Assembly: GCA_030151765.1 (NCBI GenBank)
Contig: JASLCW010000194.1
Coordinates: 1-43,934, forward strand
From: Marmoricola sp.
GTDB taxonomy: Bacteria > Actinomycetota > Actinomycetes > Propionibacteriales > Nocardioidaceae
Direction of reading: 5' to 3'
Length of the DNA stretch: 43,934 nt
Under the pieces are notes generated by a model, which saw nothing but the letters and a program-made list of their open reading frames with translations, did not search any database and was not told the origin of the DNA. Shown piece after piece: positions 15,511-23,023 of this stretch. Made by a program: the position numbers and the translations under genes. Numbering within the stretch: the first letter of the stretch is position 1; each line of letters opens with the position of its first letter.

Positions 15511-15765
15511 ATGGCCCCTGCTGAGTTCACCAACACCCACCGCACCGTCCTTGAGATCGAGTCGAAGTACTGGCGTTATCAAGGTGCCAAGGAAGCCTAC
15601 GCCTATGCCCAGCTCGACATGTCCCCGACGCGATACGCGCAGGTGCTGCTTTGGCTGCTCGACCAGCCTGCGGCTGAGGCAGAGTACCCACAGCTGGTGC
15701 GGCGGCTTCGGCGTCTGCGTGACGCTCGCCGACGGGCGTGGTCGCCTCGTAGGGTCGCATCATGA
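15511..15765 (+). CDS. DUF3263 small protein, HTH-like
   Basis: 84 residues from ATG 15511; GTG 15481 would add ten. The sequence (RTVLEIESKYWRYQGAKEAY, DMSPTRYAQVLLWLLDQPAA, then LVRRLRRLRDARRR) has the DUF3263 pattern: an E-x-x-W-W/Y-K/R-Y-x-G-x-K-E helix and a M-S-x-T-R-Y-x-Q-x-L helix-turn-helix-like pair with a basic tail. The family is common in actinobacterial genomes and phages, and a DNA-binding role is suspected. It is the first gene inside the probable left prophage border. Confidence 0.8.
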   Translation: MAPAEFTNTHRTVLEIESKYWRYQGAKEAYAYAQLDMSPTRYAQVLLWLLDQPAAEAEYPQLVRRLRRLRDARRRAWSPRRVAS

Positions 15766-15887
15766 TCGACGTCGACGCCCTCTGCTCTTAGCTGGTGCAG
15801 CACGCCGGGCGGGAGGAGTAGCGGCTGTCGTAGCCAGCTCCATAGTTATGCATACTTATGGTCCCAGGGGTCGGGTCTGGAGGACCG

Positions 15888-16247
15888 ATGCCACGCGAGC
15901 GCGAGTACACGCCCACGCCGTACCCAGGTGACCGGGAGCGGACCCTGCTCTATCGCGACGGCTGGGACGACGCCCGCCGCATTGCGCGGTCGCATGGTTT
16001 CGCCTGGGTGGCCACCTGGTATCAGCGGCACGCGAAGACGCGGTATCCCGACATCGGCGACCCGTACCTGTACGGCATCGCGGCCGGGCTTCGGGCTCAC
16101 CAGGCGGAGGAGCGGCGATACCGGGAGGCCGATCGTCGGCGCGAGGCCGCCGAGCGTGAGCGGGCGATCGCGATGGGGCTGAATCCCGACCGGGAGTACT
16201 CCGGCGAGTGGTGGGATGCGAATGGGTACGAGGAGCAGCCGTACTGA
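15888..16247 (+). CDS. Hypothetical phage-border protein
   Basis: 119 residues from ATG 15888, with GGAGG five bases upstream; an in-frame codon at 15858 is less likely. The protein is hydrophilic and rich in Arg/Glu/Tyr, with a central helix (QAEERRYREADRRREAAERE) likely to form a coiled coil and a Trp/Tyr-rich C-terminus. I do not recognise a family. AT-rich sequence TATGCATACTTATGG just upstream may hold its promoter. It is transcribed toward the leftward fibre gene, with a shared terminator between them. Confidence 0.65.
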   Translation: MPREREYTPTPYPGDRERTLLYRDGWDDARRIARSHGFAWVATWYQRHAKTRYPDIGDPYLYGIAAGLRAHQAEERRYREADRRREAAERERAIAMGLNPDREYSGEWWDANGYEEQPY

Positions 16248-16258
16248 GAACGCACGAA

Positions 16259-16292
16259 GCGCCCCCTCCCAGCCGGAGCTGAGAGGGGGCGC
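16259..16292. terminator. Bidirectional terminator between convergent genes
   Basis: GCGCCCCCTC (16259-16268) pairs with GAGGGGGCGC (16283-16292) around a 14-base loop. It lies between the stop of the rightward gene at 16247 and the stop of the leftward fibre gene at 16308, so it probably ends the late tail/lysis transcript. Confidence 0.8.
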
Positions 16293-16307
16293 GCGTGGCC
16301 GAGGTGG

Positions 16308-18803
16308 CTAGCTGAGTTTGACGACTCCGTCGGCGCCGCGGCCGCCGGCTTGGCCGGGGTTGTCGGATGCGCCTCCGCCGCCGTAGGGCTTGCCAGGGTT
16401 GTGGCCAGCAGAGATGAGCGTCGCGTTGCCGCCACCGAGAGGGGCAGCGCCACCACCGCCGGTGGAGGTTGATCCGTCGGTGCCGGCGGTCTTGGTCGAG
16501 CCGATGCAGTTGGCGACGAGGCCGCCCTTGCCGGCGACTCCGCCGCCGGTGCCGCCTCCAGTGCCACCGTCTGCGCGGCAGAGCACGGTGCCGTCGGAGA
16601 CGCGAACGACCTGAGTGATGCCGCCGGGCTGTCCGACGCCTTGGTCTGGTCCACCGGCGCCGCCCGCGGCGACGGTGATGCGGAGGATCTCGCCCGGGGT
16701 GACGGCGACGGTGACCTTGGAGTAGGCACCTCCGCCGCCGCCGTACCCGGCGCCGTACAGGACACGGCCACCGCCGCCTCCACCGCCGCTGCCCTCGCAC
16801 TCGATGGTCAGCGAGGTGACCCCGAGCGGGACGATGAAGTCGCGGGTGCCGACCTTGTCCCAGGTCGAGGGGACGGTGGTCGGCGACAGCGAGGTCGGGT
16901 CGACGGGCGCCGCGTAGGGGCTGGGCACGCGCTCGTTGAGCATGCGGATGATCTCGTGCCCGACCAGGCCGTGGCCGATCTCGGACTGGTGGGTCCCGTC
17001 GCCGGTGGACACGTGGACGGTCGTGTCCCAGCGGCCGGAGCCGACTGGGTCGTAGACGAAGACCCGGCCGTCGGTGAACTGCGCGGCGGCGTCGATCACG
17101 ATCTGGTTGAAGATCGCGGCGTCGGCCGGGGTGCGGCCGAGGCTGGTGTACGTCGCTGCAGGGACGGGCCACAGGACGTTGGCGACGATCCACGGCGGGG
17201 TCGCCGCGGGGAGCATGTAGCCCTGGTAGATCAGCACGTTGCCGGATGCGCCGGCGTGCTCGACGGTGATGGTGTGGGCGCCCGCGGGGATGCCGGTCAG
17301 GGAAACGACCTGCTGGACGTGCTTGTAGTCGTTGTAGGCGCCGGTGGCCTTCATGGTGTTGTGGGTGGTGCCGGTCGCGACGGTGGTGCCGTCGAGCTTG
17401 ACGGTGTAGGGGGCGCCGGTGACGCCTTGGGCGGTGGCGTCGAGTGCGGTGAGCACGATGTCGACGGCGGGCTGGTTGGTGATCGAGATGGTCGCCTTGC
17501 CGCCCGGGGTCGTCGTCTTCTGCGCGGAGCCCCCGATGTAGCCCGAGCTCGAGACCGCGGCGAACGAGCCGTCGAGTGTGACCGCGGTGGTGGCGCCGTT
17601 GACCGCGGCCGCGCGGATCAGCCGCAGCAGGGAGTTGACCGCGTTGCGGCACCCTGCCTCGTTCTGGGTGCCGGGGCCGAAGCCCATGAAGTCGTTGCCG
17701 ACCATGTCGGTCACGTACAGCGCGGTGAGTCGCGAGGCCAATGCGGTCTGGGTGATGGCCTGGACGGTGGCCTGCTTGTCGGAGTTGCCTGCGACGTTGT
17801 TGGCTCCGGCGCGGGTGGTGTTGATGACCGGGTTGCCGTAGGCCGAGGCGCAGATGTCGGCGGCCTTGGCGCCGCCCATCGACATGTTGCGGGCATTGAC
17901 GACCGGCCCGAAGGCGCCGGCGACACGCTCGGGCCAGGGCCGGTAGGTGTTGCAGCCCCGGTTGGGATTGGCGGTCGCGTAGGTGACACACGATCCGCTC
18001 GAGTTGCAGTAGGCGTACACCGGCTGGCCCGCGAACTCGGGCGGACCGAGGTCGGTCTCCACCAGGTGCGGCACGACCGGGGCGAGGGTGAAGGTCACGC
18101 TGGCCACGTAGCAGTTGTTGGTGAAGCTCATCGCCTCAGTCCGCGGCGCGTGACTCGGGCCTGTGTACGCCGACAGGCCACGGCAGGTGCCGACCACCCC
18201 GGCCGAGCGGGTCGCGGCCACGTTGCCGCCGATGGTGCAGCCGGTCGGCGCGGCGGTCATGGTCGGGGCGGCCAGGCCGGAGGTGAGCGCCGACAGGGTC
18301 ACAGCAGCGCCGGCGAAGAAGTCGCTCGGGCCCATCTGGACCGAGCACGCGAACGGGGTGGCGTTCGAGATCGTCTCGGGCTGCGGGGTGAAGCTGAACT
18401 GCGGGCGGATCCCGAACCCGGAGGTGTCGCGGAACACCTGCGCGATCGCCATGATCCCGTCGTTGCCACCGGTCGAGAAGGTGACCGCCAGGCCGAGGTC
18501 GGAGGCGACGTCGCCGACCACCATGCGCCGCGTGTACAGGTGGAGGTAGGGCACATTGACGGTGTCGCCGAGCTGGGAGACGCCGACCTTGGTCCACCCG
18601 GTCGGCGTTGAACAGGTGCCGGAGGCCTCGCCGACATAGATGACGACGAAGTCGGTGGGCTGGGTCGTCTTGTCGACGGTGACGGTGATGTCAGTGCTGC
18701 CCGAGTTGACTGTCGCGGTCGTGTAGACGCGCAGCGACGGGGTCGTCTTGGGGCGGTCCTTGCGCAGAACCGGGCCGGCCGCCTGGATGACGCCGGCGGT
18801 CAC
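16308..18803 (-). CDS. Tail fibre / tip protein with SGNH-hydrolase-like domain and glycine-rich tip
   Basis: 831 residues, start GTG overlapping the previous stop (GTGA). Residues 20-245 form a beta-rich module. Residues ~255-620 resemble an SGNH/GDSL esterase: block I GSCVTYA then RPWPERVAGAFG, block II NMSMGGAKAADI, block III DMVGNDF (Asn370), block V DGTHQ (Asp602, His605). A beta domain is inserted at ~405-535. At the nucleophile position Cys272 appears in place of Ser. Residues 670-831 are a Gly-rich domain, typical of phage adhesin tips. It probably binds or deacetylates a cell-surface glycan. It is the last gene of the late operon. Confidence 0.8.
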   Translation of the reverse strand: MTAGVIQAAGPVLRKDRPKTTPSLRVYTTATVNSGSTDITVTVDKTTQPTDFVVIYVGEASGTCSTPTGWTKVGVSQLGDTVNVPYLHLYTRRMVVGDVASDLGLAVTFSTGGNDGIMAIAQVFRDTSGFGIRPQFSFTPQPETISNATPFACSVQMGPSDFFAGAAVTLSALTSGLAAPTMTAAPTGCTIGGNVAATRSAGVVGTCRGLSAYTGPSHAPRTEAMSFTNNCYVASVTFTLAPVVPHLVETDLGPPEFAGQPVYAYCNSSGSCVTYATANPNRGCNTYRPWPERVAGAFGPVVNARNMSMGGAKAADICASAYGNPVINTTRAGANNVAGNSDKQATVQAITQTALASRLTALYVTDMVGNDFMGFGPGTQNEAGCRNAVNSLLRLIRAAAVNGATTAVTLDGSFAAVSSSGYIGGSAQKTTTPGGKATISITNQPAVDIVLTALDATAQGVTGAPYTVKLDGTTVATGTTHNTMKATGAYNDYKHVQQVVSLTGIPAGAHTITVEHAGASGNVLIYQGYMLPAATPPWIVANVLWPVPAATYTSLGRTPADAAIFNQIVIDAAAQFTDGRVFVYDPVGSGRWDTTVHVSTGDGTHQSEIGHGLVGHEIIRMLNERVPSPYAAPVDPTSLSPTTVPSTWDKVGTRDFIVPLGVTSLTIECEGSGGGGGGGRVLYGAGYGGGGGAYSKVTVAVTPGEILRITVAAGGAGGPDQGVGQPGGITQVVRVSDGTVLCRADGGTGGGTGGGVAGKGGLVANCIGSTKTAGTDGSTSTGGGGAAPLGGGNATLISAGHNPGKPYGGGGASDNPGQAGGRGADGVVKLS

Positions 18804-19870
18804 GTGGCGTCACCGGAGAGGTAGAACTCGTTCGTCGCGATCTTGCGCCACATCAGGGTCGAGTACTGCGCGCGGGTGGTGTACGACGATGCTGTGCGCA
18901 GGGTGACCCCGCCAGCGGGCGCGCACGTCACCTGCCCGACACCGACCTGGGTGATGTAGCCGACCGAGCCGAGAGGGATCGCAACCGAGGCGTTGGTTGG
19001 GAAGGTCACCGTGATCGCCGCGGCGTTGGAGCAGTCCACCGACCCGCCGGCATCACCGAGCGCGAGCGTGTACGACGTACCCGTCTGTGCGTTGGCCGGG
19101 ATCGTCGTCGCGACCGGGCCCGTGTCGCCCTTGTCGCCTTTCACTCCCTGGCTGCCAGTCGAACCGGTGTCGCCCTTGGGGCCCTGCGAACCCGTGTCAC
19201 CCTTGGCTCCGGTCAGGCCGATCGAACCCTGAGGACCGGTGTCCCCGGTGTCACCCTTCGGCCCCTGACTGCCGGTGTCACCCTTCACTCCCTGGATGCC
19301 CTGAATTCCTTGGTCGCCCTTCGGCCCTTGGATTCCCTGGTCACCCTGAGGCCCGGCGGGTCCTGTGAGCCCTTGGGGGCCTGTGGCGCCGTCGGGGACG
19401 GTGAATTGCAGGATCGGGTGGCCGGGCGTACCGATGTCCTCGACGTCGGCAGGGTCGCCTGCGGGCGCTGACACAGTGGGGCCGATCAGGAGCCCAGTGA
19501 CCGTTCCCGCCGATGCTGCCGCTGCTACAGCCGAGGCCTGAGCCGACGCGGCCGCCGACTGTGCTGCAGCTGCTGCGGCGTCCGCGGATGCGGTGAGCCG
19601 GACTCGTACGCCGGTGGGGGTGGAGATCCAGACCGTGTCGATCGCGTCGGGCCCGGAGAAGGGCGGGATCTGCCCTTGGCCGTCAGTGGTGATGCTGGTG
19701 ACGGGGTGTCCGGCCGAGTCAAGGAGGTCGGTGTACTGGGTGCCGGCGGTGGGGGCTGACCAGACGGTGAGGTCGATGCGTGGGGCGAGTGCGATGAGGC
19801 GGTCGCCGCCAACGAGGGCGATCCTGTACGCGAAGTCGGCGGTGGTACCGGCGAAGGTGTAGCGCGCCAC
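18800..19870 (-). CDS. Collagen-like tail fibre
   Basis: 356 residues, GTG start with GAGGAG upstream. Residues 1-90 are an attachment domain (MARYTFAGTTADFAYRIALV), followed by an Ala-rich helical stalk (95-120). About 30 Gly-X-Y triplets occupy residues 161-252 (for example GPKGDTGSQG), a trimeric collagen-like shaft. A C-terminal beta domain of about 100 residues is the likely trimerisation or binding head. It is adjacent to the SGNH-like fibre and may form part of the same receptor-binding apparatus. Collagen-like runs in phage fibres change length readily by recombination. Confidence 0.88.
   Translation of the reverse strand: MARYTFAGTTADFAYRIALVGGDRLIALAPRIDLTVWSAPTAGTQYTDLLDSAGHPVTSITTDGQGQIPPFSGPDAIDTVWISTPTGVRVRLTASADAAAAAAQSAAASAQASAVAAAASAGTVTGLLIGPTVSAPAGDPADVEDIGTPGHPILQFTVPDGATGPQGLTGPAGPQGDQGIQGPKGDQGIQGIQGVKGDTGSQGPKGDTGDTGPQGSIGLTGAKGDTGSQGPKGDTGSTGSQGVKGDKGDTGPVATTIPANAQTGTSYTLALGDAGGSVDCSNAAAITVTFPTNASVAIPLGSVGYITQVGVGQVTCAPAGGVTLRTASSYTTRAQYSTLMWRKIATNEFYLSGDAT
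19115..19390 (-). repeat. Degenerate tandem repeats encoding Gly-X-Y triplets
   Basis: 9-base units encode Gly-X-Y, with higher-order copies of GPKGDTGSQG and GDQGIQG. This is a coding microsatellite-like region prone to length change. It is not a CRISPR array: there are no unique spacers. Confidence 0.85.
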
Positions 19871-19879
19871 GTCTGCTCC

Positions 19880-20089
19880 TCAGCGGGTGATGGGGTTGAC
19901 GATGTGTCGGTGCAGGGCTGCAAGGGCTGCAGCGAGGAGGACCGGGCCGCCGGGCACGGCGGCGACAATGGGCCGCAGGACCGTGGCGCACAGGGTGAGG
20001 GGCCGGTCGTCGGTGGACTGGCGCCAGGCGACGCCGTTGACGACCACGAGGGTGCCGACGCCGACCACCCAGAGGCGGCGAGCGGTCAC
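19880..20089 (-). CDS. Small membrane protein, candidate holin
   Basis: 69 residues, GTG start overlapping the preceding stop. There are two hydrophobic segments (about residues 6-22, LWVVGVGTLVVVNGVAW, and 41-62, IVAAVPGGPVLLAAALAALH) and basic ends. Size, topology and position after the endolysin and another small membrane protein suggest a second holin or antiholin. No family is recognised. Confidence 0.6.
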   Translation of the reverse strand: MTARRLWVVGVGTLVVVNGVAWRQSTDDRPLTLCATVLRPIVAAVPGGPVLLAAALAALHRHIVNPITR

Positions 20090-20298
20090 GCCTTGACCTT
20101 CGCGTCAGCCAGCCCGAGGACGGCGTTGACGAGCAGCAGCCACGCTGCCGCTTCGTTGCCGGTGACGAGCCCGTGGATCACGAGCACGCCCACTCCAGCG
20201 TTGACAACGCGGTAGATGTAGCGGCGCACGTTGGGCCGGTCGACGAGGGCCTTGGCCTTGCGGGCGGCGTTGATGATGGTGGCGACGATGCGGGTCAT
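20086..20298 (-). CDS. Holin-like two-helix membrane protein
   Basis: 70 residues, start ATG at 20298 sharing a base with the preceding stop (TGATG). A basic N-terminal helix (RIVATIINAARKAKALVDRP) is followed by two hydrophobic helices (YRVVNAGVGVLVIHGLV and AAAWLLLVNAVLGLADAKV) separated by TGNE. This layout is common in holins of actinophages. It would form membrane lesions that release the endolysin. Confidence 0.7.
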   Translation of the reverse strand: MTRIVATIINAARKAKALVDRPNVRRYIYRVVNAGVGVLVIHGLVTGNEAAAWLLLVNAVLGLADAKVKA

Positions 20299-20633
20299 CA
20301 GGACTCCTTGGAGTAGGGCCACTCAGGCAGATCGACCGTCTGGCCGGCGAGTGAGTGGGTGGAATCGGTGAGGAACTGGATCCGGCCGTCGGTGATGAAG
20401 CTGTGACACACCTCGTCTGAGTACGGGCCGTCGTACCCGAGCGGCGCCGGGTTGTCGTTCGAGTAGCCCGTCGGGTGTCGGTAGGTCGCCTTCAGCGATG
20501 GGGTGAAAGTGGGCCGCTCGAGGTCGTCGTTGAAGGTCCACCCGTCGAGGCCGACGTGCAGGCCGTGGGCTTTGTTGCAGGCCGGGCACCAGATGTGGAC
20601 CCGGTTGCCTTCAGCGAGACTGGCGCGGATCAC
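20298..20633 (-). CDS. DUF6527-like phage protein with metal-ligand residues
   Basis: 111 residues, starting at GTG 20633, which overlaps the endolysin stop (GTGA). The pattern HIWCPACNKAHGLHV, WTFNDDLERPTFTPSL, CHSFITDGRIQFLTDSTHSL and AGQTVDLPEW matches a widespread phage protein family (DUF6527, from memory). Conserved Cys and His residues suggest zinc binding. Function is unknown; it commonly lies near lysis or tail genes. Confidence 0.78.
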   Translation of the reverse strand: MIRASLAEGNRVHIWCPACNKAHGLHVGLDGWTFNDDLERPTFTPSLKATYRHPTGYSNDNPAPLGYDGPYSDEVCHSFITDGRIQFLTDSTHSLAGQTVDLPEWPYSKES

Positions 20634-21895
20634 CTTCGGCCCTTCCACTTCGGGTCGGCGGAAACGATGCCTTCGGGGTAGCGGGGGTAGCCGTAGCCGA
20701 GGATCCGGACGTCCTTGCGCTGGTGGACCTTCCGATAGACCCCGTCGCCCTGGTAGCTGCCCGAGGTGTTCGTGTTGCCTTCGACGGTGGTGACGGTGGT
20801 CGCGGTGTAGGACTCGACGAAGCCGGTGTGTTGGGCATCGCCGGGTACGCCGAAGAAGATCTGGGCGTCGATGGCGGGGTACTCCGACCAGCGGCCGGCC
20901 TTCTTGTAGGCCGCCATCGCGACGTCGCACGACGCGGTCGGCTGGTACGGCAGCAGACCGCTGATCGCGTTGCCGAACACCTTGATGCCGAGGGTGTGCC
21001 AGAAGATCCAGCATATGAAGGTCTGGCACCAGGCCTGCTTGTTTGACCAGGCGAGCTTGGGCACCTCGCGGCTGTACCTCTGGTCGTTGTTCCAGTTGCC
21101 GTTCTTGTCGCGGCCCTCGTGGTAGCCGATCTCGCCGGCGGCGGTGCGCCGCACCTTCTCGCCGGTGGTCAGCTTCGGCGGCACGGGCTTGGCGGGCGGC
21201 TTCGGCTTCGGCTTCTTCTTCCCGCCGACGATGAGCGTCACCTGATAGCCGAGTCCGGACAGGTGGCCGCGCATGCCGTAGGTCTCGGTGAGGGCGAAGG
21301 CGTCGGGGTTGTGGTTCTTGGCCATCGTCGCGATGCCCTTGCGGACTCGGTCGATGTGGGCCTGCCCGCGGTCCTTGCCGGATCCGACCTTGACGTTCCA
21401 GCCGATCACGACGAACTCGACGTCCTTGCCCGCCTTGTTGGTCACCGCGAGCACGAACTTCACGGCGTAGTGGTCCGACCCGTGCTTGCCGAGGCGCTTC
21501 TTGGAGACGAGTCGGCAGCCGCGGACGATGGCCAGGTCGATGCCGAAGCCGTCGACCTCTGCGTCCTCCGGGGCGGCGACGCGAGCGTCCATGGCGTCGG
21601 CGTCGGCGTTCTGGTCGCCGACGATGGCCGACCCAGACGGGTGGTTCTTCAGCCAGCGCCGAAGCCGGGCCTCCATCTCCTTGCGGGCCTTCTCGCCGAA
21701 GGGGACGTGGTCAGCGAGCAGCTTGAGCTTCGCGCCGTCCTTCTCGATGCCGTTCCACTTCATCTCTCGGGGCTGGTGCTCGATCCCCGCCTTCGGGCCA
21801 CGCCACGGCGTCTTCATCCGGATCACATGACGGCCGGCGATGTGCAGACCGTTGTGGACCAGGATCGCGGTCTCGTCGCGCTCGGAAATGGCCAT
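20630..21895 (-). CDS. Endolysin: permuted EEP-like domain fused to CHAP hydrolase
   Basis: 421 residues, ATG 21895 with AGGAG six bases upstream. Residues 245-405 are a CHAP amidase/peptidase: Cys290 (KQAWCQTFICW), His356 (DAQHTGFVESY), Glu372 (TVEGNTN). Residues 1-225 carry endonuclease/exonuclease/phosphatase motifs: His63 (ADHVPFG), GDQN (93-96), Asp120, SDH (140-142), then, in second place, WN (166-167) and Glu204 (ALTETYG). In the normal fold WN and Glu come first. A short hairpin (AVTNKAGKDVE) joins the natural C- and N-termini. A Lys/Pro linker (KKKPKPKPPAKP) separates the halves. CHAP cleaves peptidoglycan; the EEP target is unknown. Confidence 0.85.
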   Translation of the reverse strand: MAISERDETAILVHNGLHIAGRHVIRMKTPWRGPKAGIEHQPREMKWNGIEKDGAKLKLLADHVPFGEKARKEMEARLRRWLKNHPSGSAIVGDQNADADAMDARVAAPEDAEVDGFGIDLAIVRGCRLVSKKRLGKHGSDHYAVKFVLAVTNKAGKDVEFVVIGWNVKVGSGKDRGQAHIDRVRKGIATMAKNHNPDAFALTETYGMRGHLSGLGYQVTLIVGGKKKPKPKPPAKPVPPKLTTGEKVRRTAAGEIGYHEGRDKNGNWNNDQRYSREVPKLAWSNKQAWCQTFICWIFWHTLGIKVFGNAISGLLPYQPTASCDVAMAAYKKAGRWSEYPAIDAQIFFGVPGDAQHTGFVESYTATTVTTVEGNTNTSGSYQGDGVYRKVHQRKDVRILGYGYPRYPEGIVSADPKWKGRR

Positions 21896-21897
21896 GG

Positions 21898-22398
21898 TTA
21901 CTCCTGGGTGGCTGAGGGTGGTGTTGCTTCGATGGCGGTCTTGATCGCAGGCCACACCTCACGGTTGGCCTCAGCGGAAACGTGGAGGGTTTCGGCCAGG
22001 GAGGTGCGCAGGTCGGCCAGCTCCGTCTTGAGCCCGGCGACTTCGCTCTCGAGCCGATGGGTCGAGTCCTTGAGGGACGAGCCGTTGTTGTTCTTCACCT
22101 CGTGCTCGACCTCGTGCACCTTCCCGATCAGGTACTCGAGGCGTTCGTCCTGGGCGGCGAGGCGATCGCCGAGTGGCGGGATCCTCGGACGCTCCGCTTC
22201 GCCCGTGATCGGGTTGGCCGGGATTCGCTCTCGACCTAGGAGCGCCTCGTCCTTGGCGGCCTCCCGCGCTCGGCGACGACGCCACGCTGGGATTCCCTTG
22301 CGCCAGGTCGCGAGGCCGCTGCCGATGAGGCCGACGACGAGAGCAAACGCACCGAGGTCGTCGTAATAGTCGGGGAGATGGATCCCAAGGCCGACCAT
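21898..22398 (-). CDS. Membrane-anchored coiled-coil protein of the lysis region
   Basis: 166 residues from ATG 22398 (GTG 22401 directly before is possible). One transmembrane helix is near the start (YYDDLGAFALVVGLIGSGLA), followed by a basic stretch (RKGIPAWRRRRAREAAKDE). A coiled coil runs from about 80 to 150 (LAAQDERLEYLIGKVHEVEH, RLESEVAGLKTELADL). It resembles the DUF2746-type proteins next to lysins in actinophages; a holin or spanin-like role is possible. It ends two bases before the endolysin start. Confidence 0.7.
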   Translation of the reverse strand: MVGLGIHLPDYYDDLGAFALVVGLIGSGLATWRKGIPAWRRRRAREAAKDEALLGRERIPANPITGEAERPRIPPLGDRLAAQDERLEYLIGKVHEVEHEVKNNNGSSLKDSTHRLESEVAGLKTELADLRTSLAETLHVSAEANREVWPAIKTAIEATPPSATQE

Positions 22399-22401
22399 CA
22401 C

Positions 22402-23010
22402 TCACCGCAGGAAGATCGCGGAGCCCGACAGGTGCGCGTTGCTGTTGCCCACCACGGTCCCATCGGCGTACCCCTGCAGATACACGTTCACCGACCCGCC
22501 AGACAGGCCCGTGACGAGCGTCGTCAGGGTCGACGGGACCGAGCACGGCGCCGAGTCGGGCACGCCGTTCGAGATCGCCTCACCAGCCTCGGAGCCCACG
22601 AACGGCTGCACACCGATATTCCCGGCGCCGGCGAAGCTCGCCCCCACGTTCACCGAGATCTGCACGACAGCCTGCGTGAACCCCGCCGGCACCGGGATGT
22701 TGTAGCTGCACTTCGGCGCCGACCAGCCCACTGCGGGCAGGCCCGCGGACTCGTCGACGAGGTGGAAGGTGCGGACCTTCAACGGCCCATCGTTGGCCGA
22801 CCAGATCTGGTTGCCGTCCGGGTCGACGATCGTGATGTCGCCGGGCTGCTTGACGGTCAGGCCACCCCGGCCGATCGTCATCGCTTCGGACTGGCGAGAC
22901 GATGAGGTGAGCTGCGCCACTCGGGCCTTGAGTTCGGCGACGTCTCGGATCAGCTGCCGCAGATCGTTGCGCGGTCCGGATCCAGATCCATCGGCGGGCA
23001 GGTTCACCAT
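22402..23010 (-). CDS. Minor tail / tip protein
   Basis: 202 residues from ATG 23010 with GAGGAG upstream. An N-terminal coiled coil (RNDLRQLIRDVAELKARVAQ) is followed by TIGRGGLTVKQPGDITIVDPDG, a motif common in minor tail proteins of actinophages. A beta-rich C-terminus (FTQAVVQISVNVGASFAGAG) follows. It is probably a trimeric baseplate or fibre component. Confidence 0.72.
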   Translation of the reverse strand: MVNLPADGSGSGPRNDLRQLIRDVAELKARVAQLTSSSRQSEAMTIGRGGLTVKQPGDITIVDPDGNQIWSANDGPLKVRTFHLVDESAGLPAVGWSAPKCSYNIPVPAGFTQAVVQISVNVGASFAGAGNIGVQPFVGSEAGEAISNGVPDSAPCSVPSTLTTLVTGLSGGSVNVYLQGYADGTVVGNSNAHLSGSAIFLR

Positions 23011-23023
23011 CAGTGTTGTCTCC

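Noticed and set aside
15856..17991. A 711-codon minus-strand frame overlapping the fibre and the rightward gene
   Set aside because: Arg/His-rich composition typical of an out-of-frame reading; it spans the convergent terminator.
16641..18611. A 656-codon open frame on the plus strand opposite the SGNH-like fibre
   Set aside because: Gly/Val/Asp-rich translation without motifs; it mirrors the fibre gene, whose domains and coupling are clear.
19115..19390. Regular short repeats resembling a CRISPR array
   Set aside because: The period is 9 bases and the frame encodes Gly-X-Y triplets of a fibre; there are no constant repeats with unique spacers.
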